49,785 nt of DNA from Cudoniella acicularis (lineage: Eukaryota; Ascomycota; Leotiomycetes; Helotiales; Helotiaceae), in contig JAAMPI010000230.1 in assembly GCA_013054445.1 (NCBI GenBank), forward strand, positions 1-49,785, in the 5' to 3' direction. The translations under genes were made by a program, and so were the position numbers. The notes beneath the pieces were generated by a model that did no database searches, had not been told where the DNA came from, and was given only the letters and a program-made list of their open reading frames with translations. Of this stretch, positions 1-11,549 are shown piece by piece (position 1 is the stretch's first letter; every line of letters begins with the position of its first letter).

Positions 1-373
1 CGGTGAATTCGCTTGTTATCAGGGGTAGAGAAAGAGTGTTGATAGGATAATAAATTTGCTAAAAGAAAATGCAACGCAATACTAATTGTTGAATATGAGA
101 ATAGCTTGCATGTTTCTTAGAAAACCCAGCGTATATTCATCGTCTCTATCTAATCGAAAAATCAGAGCTGCGAAGATGCAGTTGCCTCTTGTAATGTAGG
201 GTTCGGTCTAATGATACTGATTCAACCTTAACTATAAGGCCGGTTAGTTCAATTTTATAGTTAAGCCCTCCTTAAAAAATACTTTTCGACCTTCTGATTT
301 GCTAAAGGGTGCTTGCTTGATTGTCTGGGAGCAGCGCAGAGGATACTTTAAAAGTCCTTTCATGCACATCCCA
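1..373. other. intergenic, window edge
   Basis: No coding region could be supported here. The stretch is AT-rich and serves as the 3' flank of the minus-strand peptidase gene that ends at 374. Confidence 0.5.
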
Positions 374-2796
374 TCACGGCAAGCTCAAAAATACCTCCTT
401 CAGCTTCGGATAGTTAGGTGTCCCTAATCCAGTTACCGGATCCCACCCCGGTTGACATTTAAAGCCCGCACTGCCACACCCCGGATTCCCACCCACAGTA
501 ATATCATTAAACGCCTCAGGATGAGCATACAGCATTGGATTCAAGAAGCAGATCGGGCCCTTCCCCGCTGCGATTCTCTCTTCGTTCAGCAGCGTCACGA
601 TGCTCGCAAAGATCGGCGTCGATGCGCTTGTGCCACCTACCCCGAAGGTTTTCCCAAGATATACAATTGTGACATTGAGGCCTATTGCCGATACATCCGG
701 GTAGGCACGGCTAGTGCCGCTGTTGTTGTAGATGTGCGAGGGGTAGTGGGGTGGGTATTTGGTAAGGTAGTTAGTTACGGCAGCGGATTGGTAGGAGGGA
801 AGGGCGAAGACATTGGAAAAGCCGCCGCCGGAATAGTAGTCGTTCTTTGGGTCGTCCGAGTCAGGTAAAGCCACAGCCACTTCGCCATCACTTATATTCT
901 CTCCCTTAAGAAATGTGGCGCCGACTTGATGTGTGTCAATGTTTAGTAAGATAATTGACGGAGCAGGAAAACTTACCAGCAGTGATCCACGGGCAGTTTG
1001 TAGGGAAGGAAGGCGAGAAGCGAGTCCCATTGACATCTACATACGGGCCTACGTCAGGCGAAGTCAAGCAACTATTCTCATAGCCTGCATTGTATCGATT
1101 GGCAACACCGGAATCGCCGGCTGCGAAGAGGACGCTGACGCCTTGGAGGCCTAATTTCATCCATTCGTGGCATTGTCGCACTTGGTAGGATACGGGGAGA
1201 GCTGCTTCGATCTGATTGTATGAAAACGAGAAAACGTTGCTGATGGGAGCCCCACCGCATTGCAATGGACCCTCATATCCACCCTCGTTGGGATCTGGGT
1301 ATTCTGGGTCAACGTAAGGCGCGTCACCTCCCAGGTAAGTGCAGTACGACGCATCTAGTGCATCAAGAAAGATATTGAAGGTACCGACACTGTCAATATT
1401 GACGCCGTCGCCGACTTGGTACAGTCTGAGTTTCTGCGGGTAAATGATGGAGTACGAAGTCTGGAAATCTAAAGCTGATTCAACTCCACTGCCGGTCTCA
1501 TTGTCGTATGTGAGATTGGCCGTCTGACCCCCGTCGATGGAGATGAATTCAGGAACGGTATTGGAAGGAATGGGCTGAGTTGTGTAGTTCGCGAAGAACA
1601 ATGGCAGATCAGGCAGGTAGAGGAAATCTGCCCATTCACCAATTCCCATCTCATTGCCTGCTGCACCTGTACTAAATTAGTATTTGGTCTTAAAAAGAGA
1701 TTTTAGGAACTAAGGAGCTGAGCTCTCAAGATAGTTCTTAAGAAAGGTTCAAGAGCTTGGCTCCTAGATGAACGTAAGATCAAGAATAGAATATGTACAT
1801 ACTGGTGTTTCCCGGGCCGAACTGGTAGAGTGCGCGCAAACATTCGATAGTGATCAGGTCATAGCAGTTTGCAAGTCCTGTCAAGCCGGTTTGAGATGAT
1901 TTGGCAGCTATCTTGGGAAGTAAGTTCCGAATAGGGCGCATTCCCTCAAGCTGAATGGTCGGCATCTTTTGTTCCAAGTCAGTATTCGTATTTCTTAATT
2001 CGGTAATAAGAAATCAACCCACCGCAAAGTCAACATACTCGCGTACACTCTGAGGCAGATGGTACTCGTCGCAGGCGATACGATAGCCTCCTGAAAGGTC
2101 ATGTTCGTAGTAGTGATATTCAGTATTGAATAACTGCTCAGTTTCGGCCACTGTCCCATTAAACTGAATCCAATTTCGGCCTGTGTTTTGTCAGATTTTA
2201 CCTTTGAATTCCGAGATTCTCAGGGGTTCTATGCGAGAGACGAGCAGGGAGAAGCATCTAAAACGACTTTGAACATTCATATGAAAAGTGAAATATGCGA
2301 AATATCAATAGGAAACCTTGAAAGCCTAGCCCTCGGGCAAATCCGAGTTTACTACAGAAGTAAGATTACGTACCTGTCGAATATGTATGTCGAGTAGCAT
2401 CGATGCCAGATTTCACAAGCCATTCTGCTACTCCATCATGTGTTTTTTTTGCCGGTGCAAAGGTATTAGCGACCTTCTCAGCTGACCAGTGCCTGCCTGT
2501 CGTTGATTTCAGTTTTAGAGTATACAAGAAGATGCTATCTGAAGGTTCATACCAAAATTGGGAGAGCTGGGGTCCGAAACGTCAAGGATGTACTCTTCAG
2601 CTTTGTGTAGGTTGCTTTGGATGAGGCCAATCCTGACGGGAAGTATCTCGTCGGGGTGGGCGCGTGTCCGCTTGGTCCACTGATGATGAGCTCCGTCGCG
2701 TTTCTCGTGGAGCACAAAATTGTGATTGTCAGCAGTTGGTGCAGAAAAGGAGGCCGCGAAGCACGTGGCTGCAATCAGAAGGATTGAAGAGCGCAT
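374..2796 (-). CDS. sedolisin-family tripeptidyl-peptidase (S53), secreted
   Basis: A serine-carboxyl endopeptidase or tripeptidyl-peptidase of the sedolisin family (MEROPS S53), which removes tripeptides from proteins outside the cell at acid pH. Exons on the minus strand: 2796-2553, 2496-2374, 2180-2023, 1965-1803, 1666-977, 924-374. Together they total 1929 nt, exactly 643 codons, giving 642 residues. The first residues (MRSSILLIAATCFAASFSA) form a clear signal peptide, followed by a pro-domain with the usual 'SPNFG-RHWSAEKV' segment. The mature domain holds the oxyanion region 'AAGDSGVA' and the catalytic serine in 'GGTSAST', close to the C-terminus, with a Ca-site-like tail 'GWDPVTGLGTPNY'. 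All introns are GT-AG, and the junctions restore typical family text such as 'NCPWITAVGATF'. A TATAAAG lies on the minus strand about 105 bp upstream (2901-2907). The start is the first ATG before the signal peptide. The family is certain; exopeptidase versus endopeptidase activity is not. Confidence 0.93.
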
Positions 2797-2900
2797 TCTG
2801 TTCAGTCTTAGAGTTGTGTTCTGGAGACAGCTATAAAGCGGGGAAGAAGAAGGGGGGCTCTCTGGCCTCTTATAGCTGCTATTGTATTGCTATGTCGCTC

Positions 2901-2907
2901 TTTATAG
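2901..2907 (-). promoter_or_regulatory. putative TATA box of the sedolisin gene
   Basis: TATAAAG on the minus strand, about 105 bp upstream of the ATG at 2796. Position and match to the consensus are the only evidence. Confidence 0.35.
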
Positions 2908-3339
2908 GATGCACGATAACATCACTTTTCACACGCTCGCTCACCGAGCATGCGAAAGCCATGGGTCGCAGGTTCTATTACTCGTTCCCGGGCTAAAGGT
3001 AGTGCATATATTCAAGCAGAAGTGGGAGTCTACGATTTGAATACGAGCTCCGCGAGCATAAGTTGAAGGCATGTTCCCCTGCCTCTATGTCGAGAGAGGC
3101 GGGGTCATAGAGAGACCATGGAAGTTTTGGATTGACGAATAAGACTGTATCTTTTTTTTTTTTACCTGGGGGAGGCCGGAGGGCCCCCTTATCGCTGCGC
3201 GAGGCCTTACCTACCTAGGTAGGTAGTAAGCGGCTGATGCATGAACGCGTAGGTGTCTTAGGTAGTCACATGACCCGTAACTTTTATTTTCTGCCAATCA
3301 GATCGTTAGGAAGAAGGGGTCAGCACAGAATTAAAGAAA

Positions 3340-3620
3340 AGAGTCTCATCTCTTTTAAAAATCTAGTCAGACGTATATAAGAGAATTTAAAAATTATAAA
3401 CTTTAATAATATATTTAAACATTTTTTCAAAAAATAATATACAATAATACTAAAATGAAATATAAATAAAGTATACAAATGTAATAAACTTTTCTTATAA
3501 TATGACTTCTAGTAAAGAAAAAAGAAATGTTTCCACTATTCTTGAGTCGCGAATTGAATTACGAAGTGCGATAAAGAAATTTTATATTTAAGGTATTAAT
3601 GAACGAGACAGAGCTGGACA
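3340..3620. other. AT-rich block
   Basis: An almost pure A/T stretch, far richer in AT than its flanks and full of TA and AA/TT dinucleotides. In ascomycetes such islands are often remnants of repeats mutated by repeat-induced point mutation; that origin is inference, since no element is recognisable. Confidence 0.5.
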
Positions 3621-4377
3621 AGCCCCCGTTGTTTGGCTATACAATGACATGTTGGAACCGATTTTGAGAATACCTCATTTCGTGACTCTGTATTGTTGGA
3701 TATAACTTAGGAGTAGGGTGGACAACAAATGCGGGAGGGGGGTTTCTTTGATAAGGTGAATAGTTCTGAAGCGTTGAAGTGGGCAGAACTGACTATAGCA
3801 AAACACTTAACAGCAGCCGAATAGTTGACAGCAAAAAAGAAGATTCGACAACAGTGCCTTCCCGAAAAATTCGGGGTCTAAAACTTTCTATCGTGTTTTT
3901 TATATCAACTTCAAACTTCATTCAATCCTTCGCCCTCGAATTCCGAGCGCACTCCTTTACTATACTTATCAAGGCAACCAGCGGGCGCTTTCTCAATGCC
4001 TCTGGCAAAATGATTGCCGTGATCGTCGATTCAGAAAGAGTCTCTGCAATTGCTGTAATTTATAGGAAATCCTAAACGCTTCAGGAGGATGGAGCTTACA
4101 AATTCATCGAGCGCCTCAAAGTCTGGTTTCCGAAAAACGAATGTATGATTGAAAAGTTGGGTATATAAAGCGTCACACGTGAAGCTAATGAAATTTAGAA
4201 AACCTTCCACATGACGGTGGATTATGAAAGAAGTAGATTTCATTTTCTCCGTCGATGCTTCAAGAGTGTTCCACTGATGCCCACGGATAGGCGTGAAAGA
4301 ATATCTAATTTGTTTATACGCACTTGTTTGAAAGTAAAAGGATCTTCCGAGATCGGTTATAGCTGTGAAGTGGAAAG

Positions 4378-4490
4378 CTGCTGTCATTTGCCCACTTGCG
4401 GTCACTACTACGGTACTACCCAGCCAGCTGCTGTCATAAAAAACACACTCATTTATGACAACACTCTCCACTAAAGCCAGAAAACATATG
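4378..4490 (+). repeat. diverged duplicated segment, copy 1
   Basis: On the plus strand it contains CTGCTGTCAT, then a CACTTGCGGTCA-like block, CCCAGCCAGCTGCTGTCAT and later CCAGAAAACA. The same landmarks in the same order recur at 5286-5380. This points to an old duplication or two decayed copies of one repeat. Confidence 0.4.
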
Positions 4491-5285
4491 ATCAGAGCAC
4501 AGAAAATTATAAACGCAGCAATCTTAAAAATCCACGTGAAGGCCGGTTCTCTTCACGGATAGCAAGGACAGGCAGGATCCCGTTATCTTCCTATACAAAT
4601 CCCATGTATAATCGATCCCTCCACCGAACATATATTAATATAGCAAAAGTCCGAATTTATATTCCAACGAGATACTAGGACCGAGCAGCAACTGCCAAAA
4701 CAAGCCACTCAGCAACAGAGAAACAAACTAGTCAAAAACAACCCCGACTCCGCAGGTAAAATGCATAAACAATTCAGAGAGTCCGTATGAGACTATAACT
4801 TCGCTTTCAACCTTCTCAACCTACTCTTCATGTCTGTTTTTATCATCGTAAGCGATGCAAAGGTAGTGTTAACAATACAACCCGACTGCTTGATTTTTAA
4901 ATTTGCATCAAAGCCCCCTGCGAAATTTTCATCCTCATATATCACCTTGCCCAACAACAACGAGAAAACTTACCCAGTGTTGATTAGCTTTCTGGATCTG
5001 TTCAATCTCAAGTGACCAATCGACTTAGGAGAGGCTCGTCAAATGAGAACCCGTCAGGGAGATGGTTTAAAAGGGTCGTTTCGCAAGCTGTCAGATGCTG
5101 ATCAGCAAAGTGGTTTTTATTGTTGAACGACATGTCATGTAGTAGATGGACATCTACGCACTTACCTGAAAGTGAAAGAATATTCTTTGGAAAGCGACGT
5201 GTTGACGACGAATGCCCAGGCACTTGCTTCCCTTGCCTGAAAGCTATACTAATTTTCTGAGATGAGCATTATTGTAAAGTAAAAT

Positions 5286-5380
5286 AACTGCTGTCATTAA
5301 TCACTTGCCATCATTACCCCAACCTGCTGCTGTCGTAATAAACATCCGGTCACTCACTTTTAATTCAAACCAGAAAACAG
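5286..5380 (+). repeat. diverged duplicated segment, copy 2
   Basis: Carries CTGCTGTCATTAATCACTTG, CCCCAACCTGCTGCTGTCGT and CCAGAAAACA in the same order as 4378-4490, with different spacing. Divergence is high, so homology is probable rather than certain. Confidence 0.4.
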
Positions 5381-6528
5381 AGATTGAGCCAGTATATACC
5401 ATAATTAGCGGCATATGCTCTTCATATATTTGCTAAACTTGGTTTACGCCCTCGCCTATAGAGAGACATGGAGGACGCTGTCCAGAGGCCAGTTATACTG
5501 ATCAGCAATCTCGCCTTGCATAGTTGATACAAGAAGAAGGATTCCTAGACTGAGGAGGCTTGCTTATATACCACACCCAATAAAGTGCAAGCTGGCTGTG
5601 ATTGAACTCTATAACCAATCAGATTGTTTCGAGCTCGCAGCTCAATTCACCACCCCATCAACTATGCTTTTGAAAATCCATTCACTACTAACTTGTACGA
5701 GTGAATACTACATTCTTCCTTCATCGCTTCCAGAAAAGTCGGAAAGAGGCTCCAGCACTAGATGCATGTTCTCATATCCCCAGTTGCTGCTTCTGAATTT
5801 ATTAAATTCAAGTACAGGATACCCGTTTTACGTGATAATGAAGTGCGCTGGCACTAATTGCGTTACTTAAATCAAAGGCAAGGATTATTTCAGCTCACTT
5901 GAGCAAAGTAACAAGACCATTCCATTTTTAAAAGAAGCAAAGGAACATAATATTAAAATTACACAAAACACATCAGGCCAAAGAAAAGTATCCGAATTTG
6001 AGAGTTCATTCTGATTTTGCCATTCATGACGGTAGCATCGCATCCACCCTAAGAGACTAAAGCTACATCTAAGAGAAGAACCCCAATTGATCTGATGCAA
6101 ATGTAACCAGTAAGTCAATCAATCTGATTCTTCCACCCTTAATACCATGCCAACTTCTTAATTGCTTAGAATTCGAGAATCAATGTAGCTCGATCTGGCT
6201 AGGTAGAGTCTTCTTCTGCTGTAACATTTTTGTGGTGCCCAATAATTCTACCAACTGCCAACCACCAATGTCAAAGGAAACTTGTGAAAGGAAATTTTTT
6301 GCGTCTGCCAGTCATCCATCCTAACTTGTACATATTGGTATTTTGCTAACACACGCGCGCTTGCAATTCTGTCCTCCAAATGATGTTTATGCTGTAAATT
6401 GACTCTTTTTTGTGCCAGCCAGCTAAACGAGAAAAGAAAAGCCCAATTCCCCTTTCAATGCAATACAAAGGAAATGATGCAGCAACGCCGGGAATAAATG
6501 CCCTAACGCCAAATAGGAGCAAGGGTTA

Positions 6529-8753
6529 TCACTTTGCTGGAGTAGGAGCAGCAGCCGCCGCAGATACCGGGGCCCAGGAACGTGCAGTCAGTTCGCAAAG
6601 TCGTCGGATGACATTAGTGGTACCAGCACCGCTCGCCTCATCTATAATGAACTTCTTGGCAACCAGAAGCTTGCTCTTGTTGTCGCTCTCGTCGAAGTGG
6701 AGGGGAGTATCACTGTCCGTATATTCAGAGACACGTTGACCAATAGCTCGCACGACCGCAATAGAGTAAAGAACGTCCCGATTCTCTCTGCCGTCAAGCA
6801 AGTTTCGCAGGGCTGACAAGCAGTTATCGATGTCCTTGGCAGATCCTGTATCGTCATAGGGAAGGGCAACAAAGTTGGCAAGTGTGTACCAGAACTCTAA
6901 TTCGCGAAGTCGGTGGTGATCAGTGCTGTTAGGGACAGGCTGTGTAAGGGGATTGCCAGATGCAACATTTCCTGTCAAGAGATTCTCAAACACAGCCAAT
7001 CGGTTGGCAGCCTCAACAGGATCATCAACAGCTGGGACAGTCTTTGCAAACTCTTGCTTAGGCTGGGCCTCTGCACCAGCTCGTACCATGCAAGACAGAG
7101 CCCAGACAATTCTCGCCTCGACGCTAGATGTATATGCCATCTCCTTTGGGTCGGTTTGGGGTGTCTTGGCAAACTGGCTCAACAAAGCACCAAATTGATC
7201 CAGAATCTTCTTGGATTTCATTAACAATGGAAGGCCGTTGACAGAGAACCATTTCGACTCGAGGAAGTTTTCAATGCCCGGGGCATAGATACTGTAAAAG
7301 AGGTGCTTCGTCTCGTCCATTTGATTCGCGTTGAGCGTGATGTCGGCGGAAGGAGCGACTCCACCGAGATCGAGTAATTGACTAACAGTCCGCTTTGCTG
7401 GAGTAGTCGTGTAAGCCGAGTATTCCTCTGAAGATGCAATTGAAGGGGAAATGAAAGAGGAAGCTCCACCTCTCAGGTGCGGGGTTGATGCACCCGATGA
7501 GAATGGGCTAGCACTCTGTACATCTCGTTTGAGATCGCGGAAGGTTGGCATACCTGGTGAATTTTGGAAGGCGTTGCCTGCCACAGCTGCTGGAGGGGCA
7601 GCGGCCTCCAGTGCTGGGTCGATGGCAGATGCGTAGTCGAATTGTTGGCTAGCCGAGCCAGGTGAACTGACACCGGCGGAGAGGGAAGGCTCGTAACTCA
7701 TACTTGAGACAGGCACACCGTAGCCACTCTGGAGCATCTGCGGCTGGTTTCCGTATGGGTTTGCTGTCGCGTCGCGCCGGCTTGCGAGGGAGCAGAGCTG
7801 GGTGCAGGCTGGATGGCTGCAGGGCCTGGCTGCTGCTTGAAGATGGGGTCGTAGCCCAAGCACTCGCGCTTGGACTTTTGACAGTTGCGGCAGGCTGGGT
7901 GAGCTTCGTCGCACTGCTCGAGAGGTTAGCAGTTGGCTCGCTGGGGGAGTTTGGATCGCGAATTGTAGAAAATCTCGAGATCTAGTCTCTCTCGCTCGGC
8001 TTGCAAGTGCAAGCTCATGTGCCTTCGCCTACTTAGGTAGATTCGCTTGCTATAAACGAAAAGATCCCATCGCGAACCTCAACCTCATCCCACTTCCATC
8101 AAATCGAAGAAATCGACCGAAATGAAACATCGTGGACTGACCTTGATACGACGCTTTCTGCACGTCAAGCATCCCGTCTTTGTGCGACGCTTGATTTCCT
8201 ACGCGATGAAGCTCGTCAGCATTACGAATCCGCTCGCAAATACGCCGCTGCTCACCTTCTTATGACGGCCGCCGCTCATGACTCTGGCATCGGTGACTGG
8301 GAGTGCGTATCGCATGTTTTGCCCCGTGGGGTCAGAGGTGACGTTTGGATATTGGTGTGAAGGGTGAGGGAGAGTTTGACCTTGGTTGTGGTAGTAAGGA
8401 CCGCCCATGGGCGCGACCGGCGGAAGACCCGACGCCATTTGATGCTGGTGTGCCTGCTGTTGTTGCTGGACGGAATCGAGGGTGCGCATACTGGGCAAAG
8501 ACAGAGATCCGTTGCTTCCCGTCGGGCTTGCGCGATATGGCTCGTTAACTTGTTGGTTGGGAGGAACTGGATAGTTGTATTGACCGTTCGGCGAGGGATA
8601 GGAGGTTGGGCTTGGGTAGTTGACCGGCTGTCTGGACTGGCCTGGGTTTTGGTTTGCACTCGACATCGACGGTGAAGACGGTGCGGATCCGTTTGGACCG
8701 TTTTGAAGGTGAGCAGAGAGATGTGGACTGTTCCGATTGTTTTGCTGCGCCAT
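6529..8753 (-). CDS. Zn2Cys6 transcription factor (with a frameshift in exon 3)
   Basis: A fungal zinc-cluster DNA-binding transcription factor. Exons (minus): 8753-8256 (166 codons, Ser/Pro/Gln/Asn-rich), 8198-8142 (19 codons) and 7913-6529. Joining exons 2 and 3 completes the Zn2Cys6 motif, with CLTCRKRRIKC followed by DEAHPAC, RNC and KSKREC; the six cysteines bind two zinc ions. The intron at 7914-8141 falls just before the third cysteine. A basic stretch (KKEIKRRTKTG) precedes the cluster. The long C-terminal part (about 400 residues) looks like a fungal regulatory domain with helical segments and an Ala/Pro-rich end. The zinc-cluster frame meets a TGA at 7698-7700. The C-terminal frame is open all the way but lies in another phase, so a 1-2 nt indel between about 7755 and 7850 must be assumed. 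No GT occurs there that could start an intron. Target genes are unknown. Confidence 0.85.
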
Positions 8754-11549
8754 AGGTACGCCGAACGCGATGGCCGCACCTTCGAGACTCGCAGACTCCC
8801 GTCACCGCGACGAAAGCGTGCGACACTCAATCAACACTGGGGGGCGAGGATTAATTCGTGGCCGGCACTGCAAAGGCGCGAATGCGAATGCCCTCTGGCT
8901 CTGGATGATAGCGGGCTTTTCGCTTTGGATCTGGAGACGGCTCTGGGAGTATCGCTTCGTTACCGAGAGGTTGCGGGTTGCGGATGCAGGCGAGAGATGG
9001 AGTGGGTAGAGGAGATCGGGGCGGGCTTCAAGGCAAAATGAAGGCGACGTGCACAGCACTGAGGCACCTGGCTGCTCTGGCAAGCCGCAGCAAGTGAATG
9101 CCAGCCCGGAGCCTGAAAAATCTGCGCTCCTGTCATGCCATACTCAATAGGGACTAGCGGCATTTTTTGCAGCAGCTGCTGCTGGCCTCTTCTGGAATTG
9201 GGGTGATTACGATTATAATTACAGCCCTGAGCCCTCTTGGTTTTAAATAAGAGCAGAGCTCGCTGGTGCAAAGCGCTGCGTGCTGATGCCGATGCATCGA
9301 GCGAGTATGCGCGAAGCTTCGCTTTTGCGGTGCAGCCGCGGGCTTGGGGTCGCATACCGATAGCAGACAAGCACGCTGGCGAGAAGCCTGTAGCAGCCAG
9401 TAGAGAGTGCCAGGCCAGAGCCCGGCCAGCGCTGGATCCAACGTTCTCTAGCGATGGAAGCTCTGTAGAAGCTTTTTGAGGCTTCTTCTGCGCTGCGACG
9501 GGCCTGTGGCCGCCATGAGCAGAGCCGAATTCTGTGCATATCCCCCCCAGCCAGCGACAGCGGCAGCGGCATATCTGTCTACTATACCTGGGTACGCAGC
9601 ATCGAGTATATACGGTGCAGTGAGTACGGAGGTACCGGTGCAGCATCGCTGGAGGGCGCGCCTCGAACTCGGTGAGCCACCCCCTTTCCTTTCTTCTGCT
9701 CGCTCGCACGCATTGTTGCTCGTCTCGTCTCGTCTCCTCGCCCGTCAGCTGAAAACGCACCAGGCGAGTGACGACTCAGCTTCATCTTGACACTTTGCCC
9801 TTTGCACCTTTTTGCGGCAACCTTACCTTACCTCACATGTACGCAAAACCCCATTGATAGGCTGTCAGCGCTTTAGCCATAGTAGGAATCTCATCTAAAG
9901 GGGGTCGACTCGGTCGACTCAGTGCAGTCTCGCCGCGAAATTGCCTATGCCAAGTAAAAGTTGCTGCCAGTGCCCCCCAACGTTGGTCAGACTCATTTAC
10001 TCAGAGGGCGTAATTCGTAAAATGAAGGCCAAGTGTTGTTGCATTTGACTTGTCCGTCCTGCCCTGTCTGTAACCTGTTGTTTGATTTCCAGCCCTTGGT
10101 TACTTTCGTAAAATCTCGCCATGGTCAGGACCCAGCATGAAACCAACCAACTGGCTGGCAACCGTGACTGGTTGGTCCTCGCCCATAACACGACTGACCC
10201 GGACGCATTTTTGTTTGGAAACAATTGAAACAATCACGGTGGTCAAACACCTAATTTCTGCTACATATTGTAACAAGAGCAATAATACCATGACATGACA
10301 GCTGCTTCACCACGCACTCACTCAACCAAGCCCAGCCCAGACCAGCCGCCTACCAAATGCCGTTACCGTACTCGCTGTCTGGAGGATGTATGCGCTGCAC
10401 GCCATCGCCGGATGCTGTTCTCCGGCACGCGCGAGAGCTGATCTGACCATGGATCTCCTGCGGACTGGGGGGTGTTCATCTCACAGCACCTGCTCTACCG
10501 CTGAACGTTGCACAGCTGGACCCTCAAAATAATTTTCCTCGCCGTTCTCCCTCTTCCACTTCCAGCAGCTTACAGACAGGAAAGGAAGGCCGTGAAAAAT
10601 CCTGCTTTGGATTTCATTTTCCTCCTTATTGTGCAGTACCCGGATGGACAGGACCTCGAAACAGCAACGTGAAGGATGGATACCCGCATGAACGATGGTT
10701 TTTGCAACAATATGCTGGCCGCATAGCATGGCAAAACATGGCATGGCGCTTACTTTGCTTTGCTTTCTTTTTTTGCCGGGCACCACCGCGCCGAGACCGA
10801 GACCGATCGATCCGATTTCTGGCATGCAGTACATATACAAAACAAATTAGGATCAATGAAATTCCGAGCTGCCAGTTTATTTTAGACGAAGGTTGTCGTT
10901 CCCGTTGAAAAGTCTCTTGTACAATTTACGAATAGCCAGAATCTTACGGATTATTTTACCACTTCACAGCAGCAGAGTAACTGTACCTGTTGATTCAAGT
11001 GCCGGCGCAACTACCGTGCTCACATCTACACATCTAAAACATGAGAAGAAGGCTGATGACATTGATTTGAGTAGGACTCGTTCGTGGACTTACGGGAACC
11101 TGCATAGGGCCGAGAACTCAGAGCTGAGATAGAAGGTTCGCGCGCGCCGTTTTGGTGTTTGTGTAATTTACTGCCATGAAATGACGAGGTGGCAAAAACC
11201 GTGACTTTTCGTAAGTCTCCTGCTTCGGTGAGAAGCGCAAGGAAGGAAGCTTTGTGCAACCCCATATACGAGTTTTGAACCAGGGTTCTCGGTCACCGCC
11301 TCTTGGCTTGCCCTAAAGATGACCTTCCTGCCATTGTGATTGATCATTGAACCAGAGCAAATTGTTTGCTCCCAAACGAACAACCCCTGAATTCCTAAAT
11401 CTTTAAATGTCACATGACGCATACTTTAGCAATCCTTCAAGGCTTCAACTCGGCCGGGAGCCGGGTCGACCACTCACGACGCTCGATTTCCCGAGTTTCC
11501 AAGTTTGCATCGGGTCATAGATGAAACTGGCGCGCTTGATTCCTTGGCT
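8754..11549. other. long spacer upstream of the zinc-cluster gene
   Basis: About 2.8 kb. The part at 8754-9800 is GC-rich with low-complexity CT/CG motifs and probably contains the promoter and 5' leader of the transcription factor. The long open frames here (up to 266 codons, minus) have the arginine- and serine-rich composition expected of chance frames in GC-rich DNA. From 9800 to 11549 nothing is recognisable. Confidence 0.5.

Larger units (their letters stand above)
2908..6528. other. long gene-poor spacer
   Basis: About 3.6 kb without a convincing gene. Short ORFs occur on both strands, for example 146 codons at 4031-4471 (minus), but none shows a known domain or a clean splice model. 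The spacer holds an oligo-T run near 3150, an AT-rich block (3340-3620) and a diverged duplicated segment (4378-4490 and 5286-5380). Confidence 0.5.

Noticed and set aside
4031..4471. 146-codon minus-strand ORF
   Set aside because: No recognisable domain. Its beginning lies in the decayed duplicated segment, and the second copy has a stop early in the matching frame, so coding constraint is unlikely.
7700..7840. Intron to explain the frame change after the zinc cluster
   Set aside because: No GT donor exists in the critical stretch before the C-terminal frame takes over. A later GT...CAG pair would delete text that looks conserved, so an indel is the better explanation.
8276..8830. 184-codon minus-strand ORF overlapping the first exon of the transcription factor
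   Set aside because: Shadow frame of the real exon; Arg/Ser/Thr-rich, with no link to the zinc cluster.
8960..9760. 266-codon minus-strand ORF in the GC-rich region upstream of the zinc-cluster gene
   Set aside because: Arginine-, serine- and cysteine-rich composition without domains, overlapped by equally long frames in other phases; typical of chance open frames in GC-rich promoter DNA.
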